A stretch of DNA of 64,000 bases from JBFWML01 sp050251635. GTDB taxonomy: Bacteria > Campylobacterota > Campylobacteria > Campylobacterales > SZUA-545. Below the pieces are notes generated by a model, which saw nothing but the letters and a program-made list of their open reading frames with translations, made no database searches and was not told the DNA's origin. Location: positions 48,243 to 112,242 of the forward strand of contig JBFWML010000001.1 of assembly GCA_050251635.1 (NCBI GenBank). Reading direction: 5' to 3'. Of this stretch, positions 54,917-63,233 are shown piece by piece. The position numbers and the translations under genes were made by a program. Each line of letters starts with the position of its first letter. Within the stretch, counting starts at the first letter, position 1.

Positions 54917-56983
54917 GTGGAACGGTATTTAGAGCAGCTCAATACGGCCCAGCGGGAAGCGGCCACCACCGTGGACGGCCCCGTTCTTATTCTCGCGGGG
55001 GCGGGCACGGGCAAAACCAAAACCATCACCACGCGGCTGGCTTACCTGCTCTCCTTAGGGATCGATCCCGCCTCGACGCTGACGCTGACCTTTACCAACA
55101 AAGCCGCCAAGGAGATGCGCGAGCGGGCGCTTTCGATGATTGGCGAGGGCATGGTCTATCCGCCGGGGCTGTTTACCTTCCACAAGTTCGGCCTGCTGTT
55201 TTTGCGGTTTCATATGGAGCGGCTGGAGCGGCGGGGCAACTTTGTCATTATCGATACCGACGACAAAAAACGCATTCTCAAGCAGTTCACCCCCGAAAAT
55301 CTCGGCGTCAAAGCGGCGGCTGCGGAGATTAGCCACTGCAAAAACTCGCTGATTGCCCCCGAGGAGGCCCTCAAACAGACCGACGGGCTGGACGCGGTGC
55401 TCAAGAAAAAGTACCAAAAGCTCGCCGAAATCTACGGCCAGTATCAAAACTACCTTGTGGCCAACAATCTGGTGGACTTTGACGATCTGCTCGCCCTGCC
55501 CCACCGGATTTTGGACGAAAACCCCGATCTGCGCAGCGAAATCAGCCGCCGTTATCAGTATGTGATGGTCGATGAGTATCAAGACACCAACGAACTGCAG
55601 CTGCGGCTTTTAAAACAGCTGTGCGACACCCACGAAAACCTCTGCGTGGTGGGCGACGACGACCAGAGCATCTACGGCTGGCGCGGGGCGAATGTGCAGA
55701 ATATTTTGGGTTTTGCCGGGCTTTTCGGGCAGACCAAGGTCGTCAAACTCGAAGAGAACTACCGATCGACCGAAGAGATTTTAAAGGCCGCCAACGAACT
55801 GATCGGCCACAACCGCCAGCGCCACGAAAAAAAGCTCAAAAGCACGCTGGGCAAGGGCGAAGCGGTCAAACTGCTCGAAAGCCAGGACGAGAACGAAGAG
55901 TCCCGCGTCATTGCCGAACGGATCAAAAAACTGATCGCCTCCGGGGTTTCGCCCAAGGAGATTGCGATTCTGTTTCGCATCAACGCCCTGTCCCGATCGG
56001 TCGAAGAGGGGCTGGCGCGGGCCAATGTGCCCTTCCAGCTGATCGACAGCGTGGGCTTTTATGAGCGCCTTGAGATCAAAGACGCCATCGCCTACCTGCG
56101 CTTGGCGGTCAACCCCCACGACGACTTTTCCCTGCGCCGCGTCATCAATAAGCCCAAACGGGGTATCGGCAAAGCCACGCTGGACAAACTGGAAGCGGCG
56201 GCGGCCCATGCGGGCAAATCGGTCTTTGCATGGATCGAACAGGCCGATGATACGGAATTGGCGGCCACGGCGGGCAAAAAAAGCGCCGGCGCGCTGCGCG
56301 AGCTGATCGGGGGTTTAAACGAGCTTCAAACCCTGGCCCATGAAAGCACCTGGCGGCTGATCGACCGGTTTGAGGAGATTGTGGGACTGCGCAAGTTTTT
56401 CCTTGACGCGGAGGAGATCGAACGGGTGCAGAACCTTGACGAACTTTACGGTCTGGTGCGGGATTTCAGCGTGCAAAACACCGGCGGCAATCTGCTGGAG
56501 TTTCTGGCCGAAACGGCGCTGAGCAGCGATCAGGACGCGCTGGGCGGCGAGGTGGTTAACCTGATGACGATCCATGCGGCCAAAGGGCTGGAGTTTGAAC
56601 ACGTTTTTGTGGTGGGTCTTGAGGATGGTTTTTTCCCGCTCATCGGCGACGGCACCGACGCCGAAGAAGAGCGGCGGCTGGGCTACGTGGCCTTTACCCG
56701 CGCCAAGAAAAGCCTGACTTTGTGCAGCGCCAAAAGCCGTTTTTTTAGGGGCAAGCGACAGGAGATGATGAAAAGCCGTTTTCTGGCCGAAGCGGGTCTG
56801 GTGGCGGGCAGCCTAAGTATCAGCGACGCCAGCGCCATCAAAAAGGGCGATCTCATCAAACACAAACTCTTTGGCATGGGGCGCGTTGTGGCGGTGACCA
56901 AAGCCGGGCGCGAACACAAGCTGACCATCAACTTCGGCGGCAGCCAGCGCGATATTCTCTCCAGTTTCGTCGAACGGATTTAA
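54917..56983 (+). CDS. UvrD/Rep-type DNA helicase
   Basis: 688 residues from GTG 54917. SF1 motifs are visible: I ILAGAGTGKTKTI, Ia TLTFTNKAAKEMRER, II YVMVDEYQDTNELQ, III CVVGDDDQSIYGWRGA, IV near KLEENYRST, V VNLMTIHAAKGLEFEHVFVVGLEDG and VI RLGYVAFTRAKKSL. Length and order match Rep/UvrD/PcrA 3'-5' helicases. It is not next to the OLD-like nuclease, so it is not a Gabija partner. Confidence 0.95.
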   Translation: MERYLEQLNTAQREAATTVDGPVLILAGAGTGKTKTITTRLAYLLSLGIDPASTLTLTFTNKAAKEMRERALSMIGEGMVYPPGLFTFHKFGLLFLRFHMERLERRGNFVIIDTDDKKRILKQFTPENLGVKAAAAEISHCKNSLIAPEEALKQTDGLDAVLKKKYQKLAEIYGQYQNYLVANNLVDFDDLLALPHRILDENPDLRSEISRRYQYVMVDEYQDTNELQLRLLKQLCDTHENLCVVGDDDQSIYGWRGANVQNILGFAGLFGQTKVVKLEENYRSTEEILKAANELIGHNRQRHEKKLKSTLGKGEAVKLLESQDENEESRVIAERIKKLIASGVSPKEIAILFRINALSRSVEEGLARANVPFQLIDSVGFYERLEIKDAIAYLRLAVNPHDDFSLRRVINKPKRGIGKATLDKLEAAAAHAGKSVFAWIEQADDTELAATAGKKSAGALRELIGGLNELQTLAHESTWRLIDRFEEIVGLRKFFLDAEEIERVQNLDELYGLVRDFSVQNTGGNLLEFLAETALSSDQDALGGEVVNLMTIHAAKGLEFEHVFVVGLEDGFFPLIGDGTDAEEERRLGYVAFTRAKKSLTLCSAKSRFFRGKRQEMMKSRFLAEAGLVAGSLSISDASAIKKGDLIKHKLFGMGRVVAVTKAGREHKLTINFGGSQRDILSSFVERI

Positions 56984-56988
56984 CCCGC

Positions 56989-57819
56989 TTGAACCGTCTC
57001 TTTGTCGCCTATAAGCCGCCGCACGTCAGCTCCAACCGCTTCCTAACCCGCCTGCGCTGGAAATACGGCAAGGTTCCCCATGCGGGATTTTCGGGCACGC
57101 TGGACCCCTTTGCGCAGGGCTGCCTGATTGTGGCCTTCGGGCAGTACACCAAGCTCTTTTCCTACCTGCCCAAAACCCCCAAACGCTACCGCGCCACCCT
57201 CTGGCTGGGGGCCGAAAGCGATACGCTGGATATCGAAGGGGTGACGGCCATTGGCGATGTTTCGCCCGTTTCCGAAGCGGCGATCGTGCAGGCGATGGAA
57301 GAGCTCAGCGGCGAGCAAATGCAACTGCCGCCCAAATACAGCGCCCTGCGTATCGATGGACGGCGCGCCTATTCGCTGGCCCGCGCAGGCCATGAGTTTG
57401 ACCTGCAAAAACGGCCCGTGACGATTAGCGAATTTAAACTGATCCACTACCGCCATCCGCTGATTACCTTCGAGTGCGAAGTGAGCGAAGGCACCTATGT
57501 GCGCTCCTTGGGCCTCGATCTGGCCAACAAACTCGGCTGCACCGGATCGCTTTCGTTTTTAGAGCGCCTCAGCGAAGGGCGGCTCTTTTACGAAAACGAA
57601 AAAGCGCTCGATCCGTTGGCGTTCATTGATCTGCCCCGCAACTTCTACCCCGGCCCCGCGCACGATCTTTATGTGGGCAAGCGGCTTGTGCCGTCGGATC
57701 TGCAAATTCAAACCGACGGCGACTATCTGGTGGACACGCCGGGGTTTTTTGTGATCTTGACCATCCATGACGGCGTCGTGAAGTATAAACAGGGGTGTGT
57801 GTTAAAATCCGCCCTTTAA
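56989..57819 (+). CDS. truB: tRNA pseudouridine(55) synthase
   Basis: 276 residues from TTG 56989, 5 bp after the helicase stop. The catalytic Asp is in GFSGTLDPFAQGCLIVAFG (usual form GxxGTLDPxAxGVLxxxxG) and RPVTISEFKL and EVSEGTYVRSLGLDLA are the family's RNA-contacting segments. It makes psi55 in the T-loop of tRNAs. It overlaps no other gene at its 5' end. Its 3' end runs close to ispE. Confidence 0.94.
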   Translation: MNRLFVAYKPPHVSSNRFLTRLRWKYGKVPHAGFSGTLDPFAQGCLIVAFGQYTKLFSYLPKTPKRYRATLWLGAESDTLDIEGVTAIGDVSPVSEAAIVQAMEELSGEQMQLPPKYSALRIDGRRAYSLARAGHEFDLQKRPVTISEFKLIHYRHPLITFECEVSEGTYVRSLGLDLANKLGCTGSLSFLERLSEGRLFYENEKALDPLAFIDLPRNFYPGPAHDLYVGKRLVPSDLQIQTDGDYLVDTPGFFVILTIHDGVVKYKQGCVLKSAL

Positions 57820-57830
57820 ATAGGGAAACG

Positions 57831-58613
57831 ATGGCACAGGTTTACACCGCACCGGCAAAAGTCAATATTTTTCTTAAAATCACCGGCCGCCGCGAAGACG
57901 GATACCACCTGATTGCCTCCCGTTTTGTGCGGCACGAGGGGTTGAGCGATAAACTCTGGTTCGACAAGGCCGGAGCCAAGGGGTTTGAGGTCGTCGGCGA
58001 TTTTGACTGCCCCCCCGAAGCCAACACCGTTTATAAGGCCTACGAAGCGCTCAAAGCCGCACACCCCTCGCGCAAACTGATCGAGTTCGCGCGTCTGCAC
58101 CGCATGGTGGTTTATAAGCAGATTCCCGCAGGCGCGGGCTTGGGCGGCGGCAGCTCCGATGCGGCGACTTTTTTGAATATGATCAACGAACAGGCGGGTC
58201 TGGGGCTGAGCAAGAAGGAGCTGATGGCCGTGGGCGTCAAAGTGGGGGCCGATGTGCCCTTTTTTATCAGCGGGCATAAAAGCGCCAACGTTAGCGGGAT
58301 TGGCGAGATCATTCTGCCCTTTGACGAGCCGCTGCCGGTGCTGGAGGTGAAAACGCCGCCGGTGCATTGCAACACGGCGGCCGTTTACCGCAAGTTCCGG
58401 CAGTGCTTTAGCGACCGCATGGCCCAAAACGCCGAAGCGGCCAAACGGCTGCTCAGCCTAAACAGCCGCGAAATTGCGGAAAATTACTCGCCCGAGCAGC
58501 TTAACGACCTGTACGAACCGGCGCAAAAAAGTTACCCCGAACTGATCGAACACCGCGAAAAGGGGTGGTTCTTTTCCGGTTCGGGCAGCAGTTTTTTTAG
58601 GATACTCCAATGA
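57831..58613 (+). CDS. ispE: 4-diphosphocytidyl-2-C-methyl-D-erythritol kinase
   Basis: 260 residues from ATG 57831, chosen over an earlier in-frame GTG because it has AGGGAAACG before it and the conserved N-terminal pattern TAPAKVNIFLKITGRREDGYHLI. GHMP kinase motifs are PAGAGLGGGSSDAATFL and the C-terminal glycine-rich SGSGSSFF. It phosphorylates CDP-ME in the non-mevalonate isoprenoid pathway. It overlaps smpB by 4 bp (ATGA-type). Confidence 0.95.
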   Translation: MAQVYTAPAKVNIFLKITGRREDGYHLIASRFVRHEGLSDKLWFDKAGAKGFEVVGDFDCPPEANTVYKAYEALKAAHPSRKLIEFARLHRMVVYKQIPAGAGLGGGSSDAATFLNMINEQAGLGLSKKELMAVGVKVGADVPFFISGHKSANVSGIGEIILPFDEPLPVLEVKTPPVHCNTAAVYRKFRQCFSDRMAQNAEAAKRLLSLNSREIAENYSPEQLNDLYEPAQKSYPELIEHREKGWFFSGSGSSFFRILQ

Positions 58614-59071
58614 GCGGCCACCAACCCGATATCGAAAACCGCAAGGCGCGGCACGACTACGAAATTTTAGAAACCTACGAGGCGGGGATCGAACTGATCG
58701 GCAGCGAAGTCAAGTCGATCCGCGCGGGCAAAGCCAGCATCAAAGAGGCCTTTGCGCGGATAATCCGGGGCGAGGAGATCTGGCTTTTTAATATGCACGT
58801 CGCCCGGTACGAAAACACCGATCCGAGAATGGCCCCCGAAGAAAAACGCAGCCGCCGCCTGCTGATGCACAAAAAAGAGATCAAAAAGCTCGACGAGCGG
58901 ATGAAGCTCGAACGCCTCGCGGTGATTCCGCTGAAAATTTACTTCAACAGCGCCAACCGCGCCAAGGTCAAACTGGGGCTGGGCCGGGGCAAAAAGCTCC
59001 ACGACAAACGCGAGAGCCTCAAAGAACGCGATGTGAAACTTGACCTCAAGCGGGCCTTGAAGCGGGGCTGA
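58610..59071 (+). CDS. smpB: SsrA-binding protein SmpB
   Basis: 153 residues. NRKARHDYEILETYEAGIELIGSEVKSIRAGKASIKEAFARI and the C-terminal KKLHDKRESLKERDVKLDLKRALKR with basic tail are the SmpB signature. It binds tmRNA (ssrA at 12.4 kb) and brings it to stalled ribosomes. The 3' end overlaps the ComF-like start by one base (TGATG). Confidence 0.97.
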   Translation: MSGHQPDIENRKARHDYEILETYEAGIELIGSEVKSIRAGKASIKEAFARIIRGEEIWLFNMHVARYENTDPRMAPEEKRSRRLLMHKKEIKKLDERMKLERLAVIPLKIYFNSANRAKVKLGLGRGKKLHDKRESLKERDVKLDLKRALKRG

Positions 59072-59637
59072 TGCGCTGCCTTTTATGCGGAAAGTTCTCT
59101 TGGCGCTATCTGTGTAAAACCTGCGACGCTTCGCTGACCCCCGATCCCAAACGGCATCTGATCGAAGGGCGGCTGAACGTGATTAGCTTTTTTGCCTACG
59201 ACGATGTCGAACCGCTGATCAAAACCAAATACCACCCCTTTGGCACCCGGACGCTAGCGCGGCTTTCGCGGCGGGCTTTTCAACCCTTTTTTGCCGATCT
59301 GGCGCTGGAACAACCCGCCGCCCTGTTGCCGATCGACGATCGCCCCGGAAAGTGGTTTTCCCACACCGCCGCGCTGGCCCGCGCCGGTGAAGGCCGGAGC
59401 GTCAAAGCCCGCTACGGCAGACTCCGCGCCACGGCCAAAATCCACTACGCGGGCCAAAGCCTCGCCTTTCGCAAAAACAACCCGCGCAAATTCGCCGTCA
59501 AGCCCTTTGGCGAACCGTCGGCGGTTTTGCTCGATGACCTGATGACCACGGGAACCACGCTGCTCGAAGCCGCCGATGCGATCGAAAAAACGGGCAAAAC
59601 CGTGTTGTTTGCTGTCGTTTTAGCGGCGGCGGATTAA
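59071..59637 (+). CDS. ComF-like phosphoribosyltransferase family protein
   Basis: 188 residues. It begins CLLCGKFSWRYLCKTC, two CxxC-type zinc knuckles as in ComFC proteins, and the PRPP-binding loop AVLLDDLMTTGTTLLEAADAI is near the C-terminus. Members are associated with DNA uptake, but many are of unsure role; here there is no com operon around it. It starts one base inside the smpB stop. Confidence 0.88.
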   Translation: MRCLLCGKFSWRYLCKTCDASLTPDPKRHLIEGRLNVISFFAYDDVEPLIKTKYHPFGTRTLARLSRRAFQPFFADLALEQPAALLPIDDRPGKWFSHTAALARAGEGRSVKARYGRLRATAKIHYAGQSLAFRKNNPRKFAVKPFGEPSAVLLDDLMTTGTTLLEAADAIEKTGKTVLFAVVLAAAD

Positions 59638-59646
59638 GATAGGGCC

Positions 59647-60987
59647 ATGAAAGAAACGCGTTTTACACGGATCGGCTTTATTCTGGCGGCGGCGGGGTCG
59701 GCCATTGGGCTGGGGAACATCTGGCGGTTTCCCTATATTACCGGCGAATACGGCGGCGGGGCCTTTGTGCTGGTCTATCTGGCAACCTTGGCGCTGGTGG
59801 GGATTCCGATTTTGATGGCGGAGATTTTGCTGGGCAGTATCACCCAAAAAGAGCCCGTCGGCGCCTACGAGTCACTGGCCCCCACGGGCAAAAAACAGTG
59901 GCGTTTTGCGGGGTTTACGCTGCTGGGCGCCTTTGTGATTTTGACCTTCTACACCGTGGTGATCGGCTGGGTTTTGGCCTACTTTTTTACGGCGCTTGCG
60001 GGCTTGCCCCAAAGCACCGAGGAGGCCAAAACGCTCTTTGTCAATCTGGTTACCCAAGAGGCCGACACGCAGATTTTCTTCCATGCGATCGCCATGCTTT
60101 TAACGGGCTGGGTTGTGTACAAGGGGATCAAAAACGGGATCGAGCGGGTCAACACCGTGCTGATGCCCGCGCTCTTTTTGATGCTGCTGTTTCTCTTTTT
60201 TTACGCCGTCAGCCTCGACTCCTTCGGCCGTGCGGTCAGTTTTATGTTCGCGCCGGATTTTTCTAAGCTCAGCGCCGATGCGGTGCTGGTGGCGGTGGGG
60301 CAGGCGTTTTTTAGCCTCTCCCTGGGCATGACGGTTATTTTGACCTACGCTTCGTTTTCAAACGATCGCACCCGCGCACTCCCTTCGGCCCTGACGATCG
60401 CCTCGCTCGATACGCTGGTGGCGCTGGTGGCGGGGCTGGCAATGTTTGCCTTTTTGTTTGACCAAAACATGCCCTCGGCCCAAAGCGTGGGGCTGGCCTT
60501 TATCTCGATGCCGGCGGTGTTTTATCAGTTTGGCGGCGCGGGGCAGGTGCTGGCGTTGATCTTTTTTGCGTCGCTTGCCTTTGCGGGACTCACCTCGGCC
60601 ATCTCGATTCTCGAACCCACGGTGGCGCACCTGACCCAGCGCCGCCGGTGGAGCCGCGCCAAAGCCACCTGGCTGCCGCTGCTGGTGGCCTACCTGCTGG
60701 GCGTGGTGACGCTGCTTTCCAATGTGGCGGGGTTTGAGTGGCTCAGTTTCGGCGGAAAAAACCTGTTTGACTGGGCGGATTTTGTCACCGCCGCGATCGT
60801 GCTGCCCGTGGGCGGACTCTTGCTGGCGGTTTTTATGGGGTATGCGGCCGATAGGCAGCGTATCACCGCGCATCTGCGCCACGAAGGGCTGTCGATGCGC
60901 GCGATCGCCGTGTGGTTCTGGCTGCTTCGCTACTTAGCCCCGGTGGCGGTTGTCGGCGTGATTGCCGCCAAGGTGATGGGGCTTTAG
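59647..60987 (+). CDS. Neurotransmitter:sodium symporter (NSS) family transporter
   Basis: 446 residues with about eleven to twelve membrane helices. The sodium-site opening GSAIGLGNIWRFPYITGEYGGGAFVLVYL is canonical (G-x-G-N-x-W-R-F-P). Bacterial members carry amino acids; the substrate cannot be told. It overlaps the convergent trpS by 4 bp at the 3' ends, and since trpS lies next to it, a tryptophan or aromatic role is conceivable but unsupported. Confidence 0.93.
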   Translation: MKETRFTRIGFILAAAGSAIGLGNIWRFPYITGEYGGGAFVLVYLATLALVGIPILMAEILLGSITQKEPVGAYESLAPTGKKQWRFAGFTLLGAFVILTFYTVVIGWVLAYFFTALAGLPQSTEEAKTLFVNLVTQEADTQIFFHAIAMLLTGWVVYKGIKNGIERVNTVLMPALFLMLLFLFFYAVSLDSFGRAVSFMFAPDFSKLSADAVLVAVGQAFFSLSLGMTVILTYASFSNDRTRALPSALTIASLDTLVALVAGLAMFAFLFDQNMPSAQSVGLAFISMPAVFYQFGGAGQVLALIFFASLAFAGLTSAISILEPTVAHLTQRRRWSRAKATWLPLLVAYLLGVVTLLSNVAGFEWLSFGGKNLFDWADFVTAAIVLPVGGLLLAVFMGYAADRQRITAHLRHEGLSMRAIAVWFWLLRYLAPVAVVGVIAAKVMGL

Positions 60988-61952
60988 TAGTTTAGCCCCA
61001 CGGCGGTGCGGATTTTTTGCATCTTGGCCGCCGCGACCGTGCGGGCTTTGGCCGCGCCGTTTGCGAGGATGCGGCGGACTTTGTCGGGATTTTGCATCAG
61101 CTCTTCGCGTTTGTTGCGGGCCGCCTCAAAATGGTTCCAGATGAGATCGGCCAGATAAAGCTTAAAGTGGCCGTGTCCTTCGCCGCCCCGCTCGTAACGC
61201 GCCTGCAGCGCCTTCTGCCCCGCCTCATCCAAAAAGAGTTTGCACAGCGAATAGACATGGCAGGTCTGCCAGCTTTTGGGCGCTTCCAGAGGCACCGCTT
61301 CGGTGACGATCAGCTTGACCTTTTTTTCCAGCGCCTTGCGATCCAAAAAGACCTCGATCGTGTTGCCGTAGCTTTTGCTCATCTTGGCGCCGTCGATGCC
61401 CGGCACCACCGCCACGTTTTCTTCGACGCGAAATTCGGGGAGTTTCAGCAGATCGCCATAGGCGTTATTGAACTTGATGGCGATGTCGCGGGCGATCTCC
61501 ACGTGCTGAATCTGGTCTTTGCCCACCGGCACCACTTCGGCGTCCATCAATAAAATATCCGCCGCCATCAGCACGGGGTAGCTAAACAGGCCGTGGTGGG
61601 GGCTGAAGCCCTTGGCGACCTTGTCTTTGTAGCTGTGCGCGCGCTCAAGCAGCCCCATCGGGGTGTGCTGGCTGAGGATCCAGTACAGCTCCAGCACCTC
61701 CGGCACATCCGACTGCACCCAGAAGGTTGATTTGTCCGGATCGACGCCTAGCGCGAGCAGATCGGTCACCGCCTGCAGGGTTCCGGCGGCCAGTTTTGCG
61801 CCCTCATCCACCGTGGTCATCGCGTGGTAACTGGCGATAAACGCAAACACCTCATGCTGCGCCTGCGCCGCAGTCAGCTGGCGGATCATCCCGAAATAGT
61901 TGCCGATATGAAAGTCGCCCGAAGGCTGAATTCCCGAAAGCGTTCGCATCAA
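60984..61952 (-). CDS. trpS: Tryptophanyl-tRNA synthetase
   Basis: 322 residues, class I synthetase. GIQPSGDFHIGNYFG holds the HIGH-like motif (HIGN) and GAKMSKSYGN the KMSKS loop. Length agrees with bacterial TrpRS. It charges tRNA-Trp. It is separated by 18 bp from the GspF-like gene, which is transcribed the same way upstream. Confidence 0.97.
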   Translation of the reverse strand: MMRTLSGIQPSGDFHIGNYFGMIRQLTAAQAQHEVFAFIASYHAMTTVDEGAKLAAGTLQAVTDLLALGVDPDKSTFWVQSDVPEVLELYWILSQHTPMGLLERAHSYKDKVAKGFSPHHGLFSYPVLMAADILLMDAEVVPVGKDQIQHVEIARDIAIKFNNAYGDLLKLPEFRVEENVAVVPGIDGAKMSKSYGNTIEVFLDRKALEKKVKLIVTEAVPLEAPKSWQTCHVYSLCKLFLDEAGQKALQARYERGGEGHGHFKLYLADLIWNHFEAARNKREELMQNPDKVRRILANGAAKARTVAAAKMQKIRTAVGLNY

Positions 61953-61970
61953 ATTCCTTTAGTTCTTTGG

Positions 61971-63209
61971 TTAGCGTTTCATGGCCGCGTTGGAGATTTC
62001 CCACATGGGCAGGAAAATGCCGAGCGCGATCAAAAGCACCAGCGCGGCGATAAAGGCCATTAAGATCGGCTCCAAGAGCGCCGAAAAGTTATCGACCAGG
62101 TGGTTAAAGCGCATCTTGTAGTAATCCGCCACGCGCCCGAGCATCGTATCCAGTTCGCCGCTGCTTTCACCGCTGCGGATCATCTGCAGCACCATCGGCT
62201 CAAAAAGCCCTGTTTCATCCAGCGCCGCCGAAAGCTGTTTGCCCTGCTCGATCCCCCGGGCCGCTTCGGCCAGTTTTTGGCGCACATAGCTGTTTTCGAT
62301 CGTCCCCGCGGCGGTGGCCATGGCTTCGGTCAGCGGAATGCCCGATCGGATCAGCTGCGAGAAGATCATCATAAAACGGCCGAAAAAACCGAGGCTCATC
62401 AGGTTGCCCACCAGATAAATCTTCAGCTGCGCGCGGTTAAACCCCAGCCGGTAAGCGGGGCGGTTTTTGACCGCCCAGCGGTGGGCGAACAGCGTGCCGA
62501 TCAGACCGCCCAAAATAAACAGTCCAAAGTGGGTCAACGTGTATTCGATCCCCAGCAAAATCTGCGTGGGCAGCGGCAGATCGGAGCCCAGGCGGCTGAA
62601 AATCGCCTTGAACTTGGGCACGACGAGCAAAATCAGCACCACAAAGGCCACCGCCATCGCACCGAGGCTCAGCATGGGGGTGCGCATGGCCTTTTTGACC
62701 TTGGCGCGGTTGTCCCGCAGCTCTTCGAGCAGTTCGGCCAGCTTGAGCATGGACTCGGCCAGCGTGCCGGTTTTTTCCCCCAGCGTCACCATCGCCATCG
62801 TCACATTGCCCAGCGCCGCGCGGTTTCTCTCCAGCGAGGCCGACAGGCTAAGCCCCGCCTCCACGTCTTCGAGTGCCTTGAGGATGATGGCGCGGGCGCG
62901 CTTGTCCCGCGTGGCCGACGCCGCTTCCGCGAGCGAATCGGAAAGCGAAATGCCCGCGCCGAGCATCACCCCCATCTGCCGCACGGCGACAATCCACTCC
63001 TGCATCCCGATCGGCGCAGCCAGGAGGCGATCGATCACCTGTTCGCGGAACATTCCCCACCGCGCCGTTAACGGCATGGGCAGTTCGCGCACCCGCACCA
63101 CCATCCCGCCGCTTTGGGCAATGGCCATCGCCTCACGCCGATCGGCGGCCATCAGGTGATGGATCTCCTTTTTTCCGCGGGCAATCAGGGTGGCTTCAAA
63201 GTATTTCAT
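61971..63209 (-). CDS. GspF/PilC-like inner-membrane secretion/pilus platform protein
   Basis: 412 residues from ATG 63209, the position that starts MKYFEATLIARGKKEIHHLMAADRREAMAIAQSGG; longer upstream frames lack homology. Two T2SSF domains are visible with QMGVMLGAGISLSDSLAEAA and IFSQLIRSGIPLTEAMATAAG, and membrane helices near residues 175, 225 and 390. GspF/PilC proteins form the platform of type II secretion or type IV pili. No other pilus gene is adjacent in the window. It is divergent from the PglK-like gene by 24 bp. Confidence 0.93.
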   Translation of the reverse strand: MKYFEATLIARGKKEIHHLMAADRREAMAIAQSGGMVVRVRELPMPLTARWGMFREQVIDRLLAAPIGMQEWIVAVRQMGVMLGAGISLSDSLAEAASATRDKRARAIILKALEDVEAGLSLSASLERNRAALGNVTMAMVTLGEKTGTLAESMLKLAELLEELRDNRAKVKKAMRTPMLSLGAMAVAFVVLILLVVPKFKAIFSRLGSDLPLPTQILLGIEYTLTHFGLFILGGLIGTLFAHRWAVKNRPAYRLGFNRAQLKIYLVGNLMSLGFFGRFMMIFSQLIRSGIPLTEAMATAAGTIENSYVRQKLAEAARGIEQGKQLSAALDETGLFEPMVLQMIRSGESSGELDTMLGRVADYYKMRFNHLVDNFSALLEPILMAFIAALVLLIALGIFLPMWEISNAAMKR

Positions 63210-63233
63210 AACGCTAAGTATAGTGCGGGTAGA